Notes under the pieces: model-generated
Seen by the model: the letters and a program-made list of their open reading frames with translations, nothing else
Database searches by the model: none
What the model was told of the DNA's origin: nothing
NCBI GenBank assembly: GCA_035531075.1
Contig: DATKTO010000038.1
Span: 124,001-188,000, forward strand
Direction of reading: 5' to 3'
Source: 39-52-133 sp035531075
Lineage (GTDB): Bacteria; Pseudomonadota; Gammaproteobacteria; Burkholderiales; Gallionellaceae
DNA length: 64,000 bases
Shown here: positions 1 to 8,284 of the stretch, in pieces
Position numbering within the stretch: the first letter of the stretch is position 1
Layout: the number at the start of each line of letters is the position of its first letter
Translations under genes and position numbers: made by a program

Positions 1-1140
1 GTTCTGATAGCCAATATAGGCTGCCTGCAGTGTGGCTTCGGCCTGCGGCAGCAGGCTGCTGCTGGTGAGTGTTTCGATGTGGCGCGCCGCTGCCAGTGCG
101 GAAACATTGTCAGCCAGTTCGCCCAGTAACTGGCTGGCTGCAGCTTCCTTGCGTGACCTCGCCACGGCCAGCAAGTTTTCTGCTTCGCGTTCCTGTGAGC
201 GGCGTGCACCCTGCTGCAACGGAATGTTGAATTCCAGCATCAGTTCCCACGCGGTGATTTCTCCCCCGGTCTGGGTTGATCCCACCCCCAGCGTAAAATC
301 GGGATAGCGATTCTTTAGGGCCAGACTGCGCCCTTTATCCGCCGCGACCAGTTGCGCTTCCAGCGTATACAGTTGCGGGTTGTTGTTGCGCATGCGTTCG
401 GCCAGCACGGCAAATTCAAGCAGGGCAGGGGCGGGTATCGTGCGCAGGCGCTGCGGCTCGGCCAGCGCGGCAAATGGTTCGCGTTGTAACAGGATATTCA
501 GACGTGTCATGCTGTGATGGCGTTCGGTTTCCAGCATCGCCAGATCGCGGCGCAGGCCGGTCTGCTCGACCTGCGCGCGTATCACATCCTGCTGCGGCGC
601 CAGCCCGGTGGCGTAGCGCGATTTTGCGATGTGCTCCAGGTCCAGGGTCAGGTCCAGCATTTCCTGAGTCAGATGCAGGCTGCGGCTCAGCACATAGTAT
701 TGCGCAAAATCCGTTTTGACCCTTGTCGACAGTTCCGTCCAGGTCGTGTTTTTACGGCCCTGCGCCTGATTGGTTTCCGCCTCGGCGATATCGTGTTTCA
801 GGTCGCGCTTGCCCCAGACAGGCAGTGGCTGCATCACGCGGTAGTAGGTGCTGCCTACCTGGCTGGGCAGCAGGCTGGGCGCTGCACCCGACATTTTGTT
901 AGTAAAATCCTGTAGCGAGATGCGGAAAGTCGGATCGGGCAGAGCGCCTGAGGAATCCAAACGCTGCGCGGCAGCATCCGCTTCCAGGCTGGCACTGGCC
1001 AGCTCTGCATTATGCTGTCGCACCAGTAGCAGCAGGCTTTCCACATCCGCTCCGGGGGGTTGCACAGGCTCTATCGCCCGCGCCGGCAAGGCGGCCAAGG
1101 ACAGTAGACATAAAATAGTACTGAATTTCGTTCCCATCAT
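1..1140 (-). CDS. TolC/CzcC-family outer membrane efflux protein, 3' end cut by window edge
   Basis: The frame is open from the ATG at 1140 to the left edge, giving 380 residues of a family that usually has about 410-430, so only the C-terminus is missing. It begins with a signal peptide (LCLLSLAALPARA) and continues with alternating Ala/Leu/Gln/Glu-rich amphipathic helices and short beta segments, as in two-repeat outer membrane efflux proteins; a GALPDPTF segment near residue 65 is typical of the CzcC/CusC branch. Such proteins form the outer membrane channel of RND efflux pumps, so metal export is likely but inferred; the pump and adaptor genes would lie beyond the left edge. GGAG stands 4 bases before the ATG at 1140 and 7 before the adjacent in-frame ATG at 1137, so either could be the start. 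A small Cys/His-containing exported protein gene lies just upstream. Confidence 0.85.
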   Translation of the reverse strand, partial: MMGTKFSTILCLLSLAALPARAIEPVQPPGADVESLLLLVRQHNAELASASLEADAAAQRLDSSGALPDPTFRISLQDFTNKMSGAAPSLLPSQVGSTYYRVMQPLPVWGKRDLKHDIAEAETNQAQGRKNTTWTELSTRVKTDFAQYYVLSRSLHLTQEMLDLTLDLEHIAKSRYATGLAPQQDVIRAQVEQTGLRRDLAMLETERHHSMTRLNILLQREPFAALAEPQRLRTIPAPALLEFAVLAERMRNNNPQLYTLEAQLVAADKGRSLALKNRYPDFTLGVGSTQTGGEITAWELMLEFNIPLQQGARRSQEREAENLLAVARSRKEAAASQLLGELADNVSALAAARHIETLTSSSLLPQAEATLQAAYIGYQN

Positions 1141-1252
1141 GATTCTCCAAATTTGCCGCTGGGCATGGCCCAGCACGGCAGAAGTATTGCGAGACATCAG
1201 CGCATGACCCGACACTCTGCATCGGGCAGGGTGGGCCATGCGCGGGGAACTT

Positions 1253-1636
1253 TTAAATCAGGAAGGAGCAGTAACGGATGGACAGGGGCGGGCCGGTATT
1301 CAACGGCAACAGCGAGTACTGAACACTCTGTGTTTTGTGCCGGGATATTGGCAATGCGACATGCAAAACAATTTCGTCGGATTGCACTGCCGCCAGATGT
1401 AGCTGGTCCAGATTAACCTGATCGGCTTGGGTACAGTGCATCAAACATTCGTTGGCATTGAGTTTGGCCGCCTCATGACAAGGCATATGCTCGACCACAG
1501 TCTCCATCGACAAGGCCCGCACCGCGCTGGCGCCAGGTGCAACGCAGGCATGCGCGGCAAGAATTCCCTGCGCGAACAGTGCCGCAGCCAGCATCAGCCG
1601 GCTTATCCACCTGGATTTGCGTTGTGTCATTTTCAT
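1253..1636 (-). CDS. small exported Cys/His-containing protein, unknown function
   Basis: About 127 residues. An N-terminal signal peptide is visible (basic MTQRKSRWISR, then LMLAAALFAQGILAAHA). The mature part holds a CVAPG and then MPCHEAA and ECLMHC, giving four Cys and two His that could bind metal or form disulfides. It is 112 bases upstream of the CzcC-like channel gene on the same strand and probably co-transcribed. Small Cys/Met/His proteins of this type often open copper or heavy-metal efflux operons, so metal sensing or chaperoning is a reasonable guess, not a demonstrated role. I place the start at the ATG at 1636 or 1630 because the signal peptide begins there; an upstream in-frame ATG at 1666 would add an implausible extension. 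I do not recognise a named family. Confidence 0.6.
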   Translation of the reverse strand: MKMTQRKSRWISRLMLAAALFAQGILAAHACVAPGASAVRALSMETVVEHMPCHEAAKLNANECLMHCTQADQVNLDQLHLAAVQSDEIVLHVALPISRHKTQSVQYSLLPLNTGPPLSIRYCSFLI

Positions 1637-1732
1637 AAAAAAGCTAATGTTCTCCAAGCAATGCATTTATATCGGTCAAACATTTTTTTTAAATTACATC
1701 GGATAAATGGCATAGGCAATACGCATAATCCT

Positions 1733-2395
1733 TTATTTATCAGATGCAGTCTCTTCAGCAACAATCTTTTCCAGCGTGGCCACAAATTCATCTACCGGCT
1801 GCCCGCCAATAAATCTGTATTTGTCATTGATAATGAAGGTTGGCACCGAATGAATACCCATTGCCAGGTATTTGGCCTCCTCTTCGCGCACTTCATGTGC
1901 AAAGCGATCAGAATCCAATATTTTTCTGGCTTCGTCTGCCGGCAAACCCGCCTTTGCCGCCGCCCTAACCAGCGCTTCAGCATTTCCCGGATTGCCGCCG
2001 TCGGTAAAATACAGCTTGAACAGGGCGAGCTTCAACTCGGTCTGCTTTCCATACTGCCTTGCCCAATACAGCAAACGGTGCGCATTAAACGTGTTGTAGA
2101 TACGCCCCTCATCACTAAAATTGAACTGGAAACCGAGCGCAGCCCCGCGCGCTGTGATCATGTTTCTGGCTTGAGCGATATCAGCCTTGGACGAGCCGTA
2201 TTTCTCGTGCAGATGCTCGCCCATCGGCTGGCCTTCGGCCGGCATGTCGGGATTCAGTTCGAATGGCTTCCACGCAAGCCGTGCGCTGATTGTTGGTGCC
2301 AGTTTATCCAGCGCCTGTGACAATGCGCTATAGCCGATAATGCACCAGGGGCAGGACACATCGGATACGATATCAATCTTCAATAGCCTGTGCAT
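1733..2395 (-). CDS. DsbA-family oxidoreductase, FrnE-like
   Basis: 220 residues with a thioredoxin fold. The N-terminus LKIDIVSDVSCPWCIIG carries the CPWC active-site motif at about residues 17-20, as in the FrnE / 2-hydroxychromene-2-carboxylate isomerase-like branch of the DsbA family. Near the C-terminus GIHSVPTFIIN supplies the cis-proline loop. There is no signal peptide, so the protein is probably cytoplasmic. Family members act as thiol-disulfide oxidoreductases or isomerases in oxidative-stress responses; the substrate cannot be told from sequence. It is followed by an AT-rich spacer and the small exported protein gene on the same strand. Confidence 0.88.
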   Translation of the reverse strand: MHRLLKIDIVSDVSCPWCIIGYSALSQALDKLAPTISARLAWKPFELNPDMPAEGQPMGEHLHEKYGSSKADIAQARNMITARGAALGFQFNFSDEGRIYNTFNAHRLLYWARQYGKQTELKLALFKLYFTDGGNPGNAEALVRAAAKAGLPADEARKILDSDRFAHEVREEEAKYLAMGIHSVPTFIINDKYRFIGGQPVDEFVATLEKIVAEETASDK

Positions 2396-2539
2396 TTACT
2401 CATCCGTTCAAACGATGTCCAAGCATAGCATCGTTTTGCAATATAAATTCATTCACATCCGGCGCGTAACCGGATTCGGCAGTTCTATTGTAGTTTATAT
2501 CAATATATCCTTGAGTTCTCAAGAATCTGCCATGCCTCC

Positions 2540-2810
2540 GTCAAGATTGGTCGCGACTTTGATGCAGGTGTTTTCGCGGAAAAAATCGAGCACGGCAAGT
2601 ACCACACAAGCCACGGTTCGCTCGTGACTGGGTGATCCGACAAACGTGGGCGTCAGCCTGGCGCCCGATGGCGAGCGCTTCGACAAATGTGCCTATTGTT
2701 TTACCGAAGGCCAGCTGACTGATATGAGCACGGCCAAGATAAAAATTCTGCAAATAAAGTTTGATAAACAAGGCAAGTTGCGCGGCTACAACTGGTCTGC
2801 ATCCAGCTAA
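2540..2810 (+). pseudogene. decayed SmpA/OmlA-like lipoprotein gene
   Basis: Reading from 2540 gives VKIGRDFDAGVFAEKIEHGK followed by nonsense and a stop. Shifting frame near 2620 restores a sensible protein, LGDPTNVGVSLAPDGERF ... FTEGQLTDMSTAKIKILQIKFDK ... GYNWSASS, ending at TAA 2808-2810. In that frame a TGA stands where a Trp would be expected (R-S-stop-L-G). The two halves together resemble the mature region of small betaproteobacterial lipoproteins with a SmpA/OmlA-like fold, from memory of that family. No signal peptide or lipobox can be read upstream. One frameshift, one nonsense codon and a lost N-terminus mark it as a pseudogene. A strong terminator follows at 2873. Confidence 0.7.
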
Positions 2811-2872
2811 GGATTAGCTGCGGGGGTCATATGCCCGGAAAGATACGCATGTCGTCTTCCGCAGATAACGTC

Positions 2873-2910
2873 AAGCAAAACCAGGTTAATTTCCGGTTTT
2901 GCTTTTTTTC
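2873..2910 (+). terminator. intrinsic terminator after the lipoprotein pseudogene
   Basis: AAGCAAAACC (2873-2882) pairs with GGTTTTGC(TT) (2895-2903), 12-base loop, followed by a run of seven T on the + strand. It sits 62 bases after the pseudogene stop and 3 bases past the end of the opposing AI-2E-family gene, so it may also work for that gene, but the U-tract favours the + direction. Confidence 0.75.
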
Positions 2911-2913
2911 TTT

Positions 2914-3957
2914 TCAGACCGCGCGATCGCTGACTGCCCATTCCCGTATCAGGCTGAAACCTACCGCAAGCAGCGTCGGCCCGATGAATACTCCGGCAAA
3001 GCCGAAAGCGAGCACACCGCCCGTCACACCAAACAGGACCAGGGCATACGGCAAATTGCTGCCACGGCTGATTAACAGGGGTTTCACCACGTTGTCCACA
3101 CTGCTGATCAATAACAGCCCCCATAGCAGAATGAAAATTCCCCATCCCACCGTGCCCTGATAAAACAGCCAGATGGCCGCGCCGCACCAGACCAGCGGGG
3201 GGCCGACAGGAATCAATGAGAGCAGGGCAGTTGCTGCCCCGAGCAGCAGTGCTGCAGGCACGCCCGCGATGACGAAGCCGATAGTGGCCACGATCCCCTG
3301 CGCCAGAGACGTTCCCAATAGCCCGTACATCACACCCCGCACGGTATTGGTGATAATGCCGAGGATATTTTTCGCGTGTGTACCTGCAACCCGATCCATC
3401 GCCGCATCCAGAGAGTTCACCAGGGCCAGTCCATCGCGATAAAAGAAAAAGCTGACGAAAGCTGCGAGGCTCATTTCTATCACGCCCTGCCCAAGCAATA
3501 TTCCGCCTGCAAGCAGAAAATTCCTGGCGGGTTCCAGCAAACGCTTCACCAAAGAATCCCTTTCGGCCTGGCTGCTGCTGATCAGCTGCCAATATTCATC
3601 GACTGAAGCGCCGACCAGCGGAATCTCTGTTAACCATGCCGGCGGCGCTATCGATCCGGACTCTACAGTCTGCTTTGCTGCTTCGTAAAAGGCGGTAACA
3701 TTATCGGCCAGGCTGTATGTCAACAATGTCAGCGGCAGGATAACCACGACTGTCAATGAGAGCGTCATGCTGAGCGCAGCGATGTTCTGCCTGCCCTTCA
3801 TCCGGCGCAACAGCCAGAGATAGATTGGCCAGGTCGAGACGCACGCCACAGCGGCAAGCAGCATCGCGGCCAGAAACGGCCTCAACACGAGGAAGCAACC
3901 TGCAACCAGAATACCCAGGGCGGCAAGTTGAGCGAAATATTCGAAGCGTTTTTCCAC
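2914..3957 (-). CDS. AI-2E family transporter (PerM/YdiK-like membrane protein)
   Basis: 347 residues with about eight hydrophobic segments arranged as in the AI-2E/UPF0118 family: two close N-terminal helices (about 10-50), one at 60-85, a soluble section around 90-145, then paired helices from about 150 to the end including IPVGPPLVWCGAAIWLF and a Gly-rich GVTGGVLAFGFAGVFIGP segment. Members export autoinducer-2 or serve as ion antiporters or permeases of unknown substrate, so the substrate is open. The start is a GTG at 3957 with AGGG 8 bases upstream. It lies 42 bases after cysQ and is probably in the same transcript. Confidence 0.85.
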   Translation of the reverse strand: MEKRFEYFAQLAALGILVAGCFLVLRPFLAAMLLAAVACVSTWPIYLWLLRRMKGRQNIAALSMTLSLTVVVILPLTLLTYSLADNVTAFYEAAKQTVESGSIAPPAWLTEIPLVGASVDEYWQLISSSQAERDSLVKRLLEPARNFLLAGGILLGQGVIEMSLAAFVSFFFYRDGLALVNSLDAAMDRVAGTHAKNILGIITNTVRGVMYGLLGTSLAQGIVATIGFVIAGVPAALLLGAATALLSLIPVGPPLVWCGAAIWLFYQGTVGWGIFILLWGLLLISSVDNVVKPLLISRGSNLPYALVLFGVTGGVLAFGFAGVFIGPTLLAVGFSLIREWAVSDRAV

Positions 3958-3999
3958 GAAGCTGACCCTTTCCCTGATCCGGCACTTTAAGCCGAAGCG

Positions 4000-4839
4000 T
4001 TAGCTATCCCGCAGCAGCTTGAGCAATGCGGAATTGGTTTTTGCCAGAACCAGAAACTCCGGGTTGTGCAAATCTTCCTTGTTATAGCGCAGCGCCTGTT
4101 TGGCAATATCGCAGACCATGCCGCCAGCCTCGTCCACCACGGCATGCGCTGCCGCAGTATCCCATTCCATGGTCGGACCGAGACGCGGATAAAAATGCGC
4201 GACCCCTTCGGCAACCAGGCACAGTTTGAGTGAACTGCCCATGCTGATGCATTCATGCTCACCCAGCTTTTTCAGCAAAGTTTCTGTGCGTGCATCACTG
4301 TGCGAACGGCTGGCGACGACCTTGATCGCAGCACCTGATGCATGGGCGACGGCTTTGATGGGCTGTGCCGCCTGCGCAGCGCGCTGCACAAAAGCGCCAT
4401 TGCCGCGCGATGCGTAATAGCATACATCCAGCACCGGCGCGTACACCACGCCCAGCACGGGCACGCCGTTTTCCACCAGCGCAATGTTGACGGTGAATTC
4501 GCCGTTGCGCTTGATGAATTCCCTGGTTCCGTCCAGCGGATCAACCAGCCAGAAACGCGTCCACTTGCTGCGTTCGGCATAGGGAATGTTGGCGTCTTCT
4601 TCGGAAAGGATGGGGTAGCCGGGTTCAAGCTTGCCCAGCCCACCCACGATGCAGTTATGCGCGGCCAGATCTGCCAGGGTCAGGGGGGAATTATCCGCCT
4701 TGCTGGTCGCACCGAAGTCTTCGCTGCGATAGACTTGCATGATCGCAGCGCCCGCCGTGTGTGCCAATTGCACGATCTCCTTCACCAGCGCTGCCAGTTC
4801 GGCGTCGGGCGAAGCAGCAAGCTGATCCATTCTGGTCAT
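4000..4839 (-). CDS. cysQ: 3'(2'),5'-bisphosphate nucleotidase CysQ
   Basis: 279 residues from the ATG at 4839. Inositol-monophosphatase-fold metal sites are visible: ILSEED near 77-82, DPLDGTREF at 100-108 and WDTAAAHAVVDEAGG near residue 225. The enzyme hydrolyses 3'-phosphoadenosine 5'-phosphate to AMP and phosphate, clearing the by-product of sulfate assimilation. The upstream in-frame ATG at 4905 would add 22 residues unlike the family; AAGGAAAG about 9 bases before 4839 supports the shorter start. A candidate promoter lies at 4936-4963. The AI-2E-family gene follows. Confidence 0.93.
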   Translation of the reverse strand: MTRMDQLAASPDAELAALVKEIVQLAHTAGAAIMQVYRSEDFGATSKADNSPLTLADLAAHNCIVGGLGKLEPGYPILSEEDANIPYAERSKWTRFWLVDPLDGTREFIKRNGEFTVNIALVENGVPVLGVVYAPVLDVCYYASRGNGAFVQRAAQAAQPIKAVAHASGAAIKVVASRSHSDARTETLLKKLGEHECISMGSSLKLCLVAEGVAHFYPRLGPTMEWDTAAAHAVVDEAGGMVCDIAKQALRYNKEDLHNPEFLVLAKTNSALLKLLRDS

Positions 4840-5178
4840 TGGTAATTTCTTTCCTTTTGCATCACGGTAAAGCGGCCGGAGGGCCTGTCGTGCTTCGTTC
4901 GCCACGCCCGAATTGCACTGATGCCCCGCTTCCCAAAGATAAACATAAATTACATATAATCAACATATTACGCATATTCAACGCGAAGTTCGCCATTCTG
5001 ACTGCTGCGCCTGCATCGCTTAAAGTCCATGCTGACATCGTACATTGTGCCTTGCCGGACTAAAAACACCTGCGCCGCATGATTATTAGCATGAACATGA
5101 GCCCGCTAAAGCATGACGGATAGGTGACATTGCCTGCAATCGGCTAGAATGTGCGCACCCATTTTTTGCAGGTAACTT
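4840..5178. other. divergent intergenic region between cysQ and gshA
   Basis: 339 bases without a gene. It holds the cysQ ribosome binding site and candidate promoter and, at 5145-5150, a TAGAAT that could be the gshA -10 element, although no good -35 lies at the right distance (GTGACA is only 15 bases away). I see no RNA gene or conserved small frame here. Confidence 0.5.
4936..4963 (-). promoter_or_regulatory. candidate sigma70 promoter for cysQ
   Basis: On the - strand TTGATT (4958-4963) is followed after 16 bases by TATCTT (4936-4941) in a strongly AT-rich block. An overlapping alternative pairing (TTGAAT with TATATG) also exists, so the exact site is uncertain. Confidence 0.35.
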
Positions 5179-6462
5179 ATGGTTCCCCATCTCACCACCG
5201 CTTTAATCGGCCCGCTGCTGGATCTTGAAAAACGCATACTGGATGCGCAGCCCGCTATCGAGCATTGGTTCCGTGCGCAATGGCAGGAGCATAAAGTGCC
5301 CATCTACGCCTCGGTGGACTTGCGCAACAGCGGTTTCAAACTGGCACCGGTAGACACCAACCTGTTTCCCGGCGGCTTTAATAACCTGAATCCTGATTTT
5401 TTGCCGCTGTGCGTGCTGGCGGCGCAGAGCGCGATTGAAAAAATTTGCCCGGATGCGCGCGGCGTGCTGCTGATTCCGGAAAACCATACACGCAACATGT
5501 TTTATCTGCAGAACGTGGCGAAGATAGTCACCATGCTCAGGAGTGCCGGCGTCATCGTGCGCGTCGGCAGCCTGCTGCCCGACATCACCCAGCCCACCAC
5601 GCTCGATTTACCCGATGGCGGCTCGCTCACGCTCGAGCCACTGGTGCGCAAGGATAACCGCCTGTATCTGGCCAATTTCAATCCCTGCGTGATATTGCTG
5701 AATAACGATCTGTCGGCGGGCGTGCCTGATATTCTGAAAAATCTGGAACAGGAGGTCATCCCGCCGCTGGTGGCGGGCTGGACCACACGGCGCAAATCTG
5801 CGCACTTCGCCGCGTATGATCGCGTGACCACCGAATTCGCCGAACTCATCGGTATTGATCCATGGCTGATTAATCCTTATTTTGGCAAATGCAACAAGAT
5901 CAATTTCCAGCAGCGCGAGGGCGAGGATTGCCTCGCCGCCGAGGTTGACCGGGTGCTGCAACAGATCCGCGTGAAATACGCGGAATACGGGGTGAAAGAA
6001 ACGCCTTTCGTCATCGTCAAAGCGGATGCCGGCACCTATGGCATGGGCATCATGACGGTGAAGGATGCCAGCGAGGTGCGCGACCTGAATCGCAAGCAGC
6101 GCAATAAAATGGCGGTGGTAAAGGAGGGAATGGAGGTATCTGATGTATTGGTGCAGGAGGGTGTATACACCTTCGAGAGCATCAACGACGCCGTGGCCGA
6201 GCCGGTGGTGTATATGATCGACCATTTCGTGGTCGGCGGTTTTTACCGCGTGCATACCGGGCGCGGTGTGGATGAAAACCTGAATGCGCCCGGCATGCAC
6301 TTTGTGCCGCTGGCATTTGAATCCTGCTGCACATTTCCCAATCCGGACTGCGAGCCGGACGATACACCCAACCGCTTCTATTCATACGGCGTGATTGCCA
6401 GGCTGGCCCTGCTCGCCGCCTCGGTTGAGCTCGAAGAGATGCAAGAAGATCTGCAGAAATGA
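5179..6462 (+). CDS. gshA: glutamate--cysteine ligase, Acidithiobacillus/betaproteobacterial type
   Basis: 427 residues matching the GshA type first described in Acidithiobacillus ferrooxidans and common in betaproteobacteria, unrelated in sequence to E. coli GshA. Recognisable stretches are VPIYASVDLRNSGFKLAPVD, TNLFPGGFNNL near residue 60, LLIPENHTRN, VKADAGTYGMGIMTV near 280 and FYRVHTGRG near 355. It joins glutamate and cysteine, the first step of glutathione synthesis, in the cytoplasm. CAGGTAA precedes the ATG. It overlaps the next gene, apbE, by four bases (ATGA). In related bacteria, as I recall, gshB usually follows gshA; here it does not. Confidence 0.92.
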   Translation: MVPHLTTALIGPLLDLEKRILDAQPAIEHWFRAQWQEHKVPIYASVDLRNSGFKLAPVDTNLFPGGFNNLNPDFLPLCVLAAQSAIEKICPDARGVLLIPENHTRNMFYLQNVAKIVTMLRSAGVIVRVGSLLPDITQPTTLDLPDGGSLTLEPLVRKDNRLYLANFNPCVILLNNDLSAGVPDILKNLEQEVIPPLVAGWTTRRKSAHFAAYDRVTTEFAELIGIDPWLINPYFGKCNKINFQQREGEDCLAAEVDRVLQQIRVKYAEYGVKETPFVIVKADAGTYGMGIMTVKDASEVRDLNRKQRNKMAVVKEGMEVSDVLVQEGVYTFESINDAVAEPVVYMIDHFVVGGFYRVHTGRGVDENLNAPGMHFVPLAFESCCTFPNPDCEPDDTPNRFYSYGVIARLALLAASVELEEMQEDLQK

Positions 6463-7502
6463 TTGTACGTGCTGCATTGCTGCTGATTGTCACGTTGCTG
6501 CTGTCAGCCTGCGGCAAGGAGCCGCTGTACCAGGAAGAAGGTTTTGTCTTCGGCACGCGCGTGGAAGTTAGCGTCTACAGCGAAGACGAAACGCACGCCA
6601 GACAAGCGGTTGCAACCATCATGCAGGAATTTCAGCGCCTGCACGAGCTGCTGCATGCGTGGAGGCCCTCGGTGCTGAGCAGGCTGAACACTGCATTTGC
6701 CAGCGGCAAAGCCGTCGCGATCACGCCCGAGCTGGAAGCCATGCTGCGCGATGCCGCACAACTCTCGGCGCAGTCCGGAGGATTGTTTAATCCGGCCATT
6801 GGCGGCCTGGTGAAACTGTGGGGCTTTCATTCGGATGAATACAAATCTGTACTGCCCGATGCGGAGCCGCTTGCTGCGCTGGTTGCCGCGCAACCCCAAA
6901 TGAGACAAATATCCTTTCTATCGAATACCGCTGTTACAACCGTCAGCAGCAGCAACCGGGCAGTGCAGCTTGATCTCGGCGGCTACGCCAAGGGCTATGC
7001 ACTGGATCGCGCAGCTCTGCTGCTTAAACAGCAGGGTATACATAACGCTCTGATTAACATCGGCGGCAATGTGCTGGCCTTGGGTACCCATGGCTCAAGA
7101 CCATGGCGCGTCGGAATCCAGCATCCACGCAAGCCGGGGCCGCTCGCCACACTGGAATTGCGCGATGGCGAAGCGATCGGCACCTCGGGCGATTATCAGC
7201 GCTATTTTGAGTTGGACGGCAGTCGTTACTGCCACTTGATCGATCCCCGCAGCGGCCAGCCGGTACAGGGTGTGCAGGCGGTGACAGTGCTGACCCGCGG
7301 TGCTCGCGCCGGAGTATTGTCCGATGCCACCTCAAAACCCCTGTTTATCGCAGGCGCCGGAGCATGGCTGGCAGGCGCGCAGAAAATGCAGTTGAGCGAA
7401 GCACTGTTGATCGATGCTGCCGGTACCGTTCATCTCACCGCTGCCATGCAGAAACGGCTAGAATTCACAGATAAAGGCATGGTCGTTAAATTAGCGCAAT
7501 GA
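6459..7502 (+). CDS. apbE: FAD:protein FMN transferase ApbE (lipoprotein)
   Basis: 347 residues. The N-terminus is a lipoprotein signal peptide ending LLLSAC (lipidated Cys at residue 18), so the enzyme is anchored in the periplasm. Family motifs are present: LDLGGYAKGYALDRAA near 170-185, HLIDPRSGQP near 260 and SDATSKPLF near 290. ApbE transfers FMN from FAD to a Thr in flavoproteins such as NqrB/NqrC or RnfD/RnfG. Translation is coupled to gshA through an ATGA overlap. No Nqr or Rnf gene is in the window, so the target is unknown. Confidence 0.93.
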   Translation: MIVRAALLLIVTLLLSACGKEPLYQEEGFVFGTRVEVSVYSEDETHARQAVATIMQEFQRLHELLHAWRPSVLSRLNTAFASGKAVAITPELEAMLRDAAQLSAQSGGLFNPAIGGLVKLWGFHSDEYKSVLPDAEPLAALVAAQPQMRQISFLSNTAVTTVSSSNRAVQLDLGGYAKGYALDRAALLLKQQGIHNALINIGGNVLALGTHGSRPWRVGIQHPRKPGPLATLELRDGEAIGTSGDYQRYFELDGSRYCHLIDPRSGQPVQGVQAVTVLTRGARAGVLSDATSKPLFIAGAGAWLAGAQKMQLSEALLIDAAGTVHLTAAMQKRLEFTDKGMVVKLAQ

Positions 7503-7549
7503 TGGCATCCGAGCAGCCTATGATTGTTCCCGAAGAGAAAGCACGCTGA

Positions 7550-7963
7550 ATGGTCGGAATTTTACTGATAACCCATAATGGCCTCGGCGACAGCCTGCTC
7601 GATTGCGTAAAGCATGTGACAGGCAAGGTCCCCCCTCATCTCAAGTCACTTTCGGTGTTGGCCGATGACGAGCCAAAAAGCAAGGAAGAGGAGGCGCACG
7701 CGCTGGTCAAACTCCTGGATACAGGCGATGGCGTGCTGATATTGACGGATATTTATGGCGCGACTCCTTCAAATATTGCGCGGCGCCTGTGCCAGGCCGG
7801 ACATATCGAAGGCGTAGCCGGGGTCAATTTGCCCATGCTGCTGCGCGTGGCCTGTGGCCCTGACATGCCGCTCATAACAATGGTGCAGCGCGCCTTGCAG
7901 GGCGGCCGCGACTGCATTGTTTCCCTAAATGCTGTGCTCGAAGGATGTGATGATTGCCTGTAG
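7550..7963 (+). CDS. PTS EIIA component, mannose family (ManX-like)
   Basis: 137 residues of the mannose-type EIIA fold. The phosphorylated His is His9 in ILLITHNGLGDSLL, and ILTDIYGATPSNIA at about 64-77 is the second conserved segment. The protein accepts phosphate from HPr. With HPr and enzyme I just downstream and no EIIB/EIIC permease, this is the regulatory PTS found in many proteobacteria: a phosphate relay thought to report on metabolic state, rather than a sugar importer. It lies 47 bases after apbE and is probably in the same operon. Confidence 0.9.
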   Translation: MVGILLITHNGLGDSLLDCVKHVTGKVPPHLKSLSVLADDEPKSKEEEAHALVKLLDTGDGVLILTDIYGATPSNIARRLCQAGHIEGVAGVNLPMLLRVACGPDMPLITMVQRALQGGRDCIVSLNAVLEGCDDCL

Positions 7964-8011
7964 TGCCAAATTGTTCGGCATACCGACAGCACGATTTTTT
8001 TAAAAGGTGTT

Positions 8012-8284
8012 TTGATGTTGAAACAGGATGCATTAATCATTAATAAACTTGGATTGCATGCGCGCGCCTCTGCCAAACTCACTCAACTCGCTTCACAGTA
8101 TCCCTGTGAGGTGTGGCTGTCGCGCAACACCCGACGCATCAATGCGAAAAGCATCATGGGTGTGATGATGCTGGCCGCAGCCAAAGGCACGACAATCATC
8201 ATAGAAACCAATGGGGAACAGGAACAGGAAGCAATGACGGCGATTGTGAATCTGATTAACGATTATTTCGGTGAAGGCGAGTAA
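8012..8284 (+). CDS. ptsH: phosphocarrier protein HPr
   Basis: 90 residues, the usual HPr length. His15 in LGLHARAS is the enzyme I/EIIA phosphorylation site, and Ser46 in AKSIMGVMML is at the position used by HPr kinase. HPr passes phosphate from enzyme I to EIIA. Ser46 suggests regulation by an HprK encoded elsewhere; that is inference. AAAAGGTG precedes the ATG. An unusual structured spacer of 150 bases separates it from ptsI. Confidence 0.95.
   Translation: MMLKQDALIINKLGLHARASAKLTQLASQYPCEVWLSRNTRRINAKSIMGVMMLAAAKGTTIIIETNGEQEQEAMTAIVNLINDYFGEGE

Noticed and set aside
1158..1174. Hairpin GCTGGGC-ATG-GCCCAGC before the CzcC-like gene
   Set aside because: It is a short stem with no U-tract and no sign of a known leader; too weak to call regulatory.
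1427..2320. A 297-codon + strand frame across the exported protein and FrnE-like genes
   Set aside because: It runs antisense to two better-supported genes and its translation has no recognisable fold.
2807..3592. A 261-codon - strand frame within the AI-2E-family gene
   Set aside because: It lies out of frame inside a gene with clear transmembrane pattern and is Arg/Gly/Cys-rich, as expected of a shadow.
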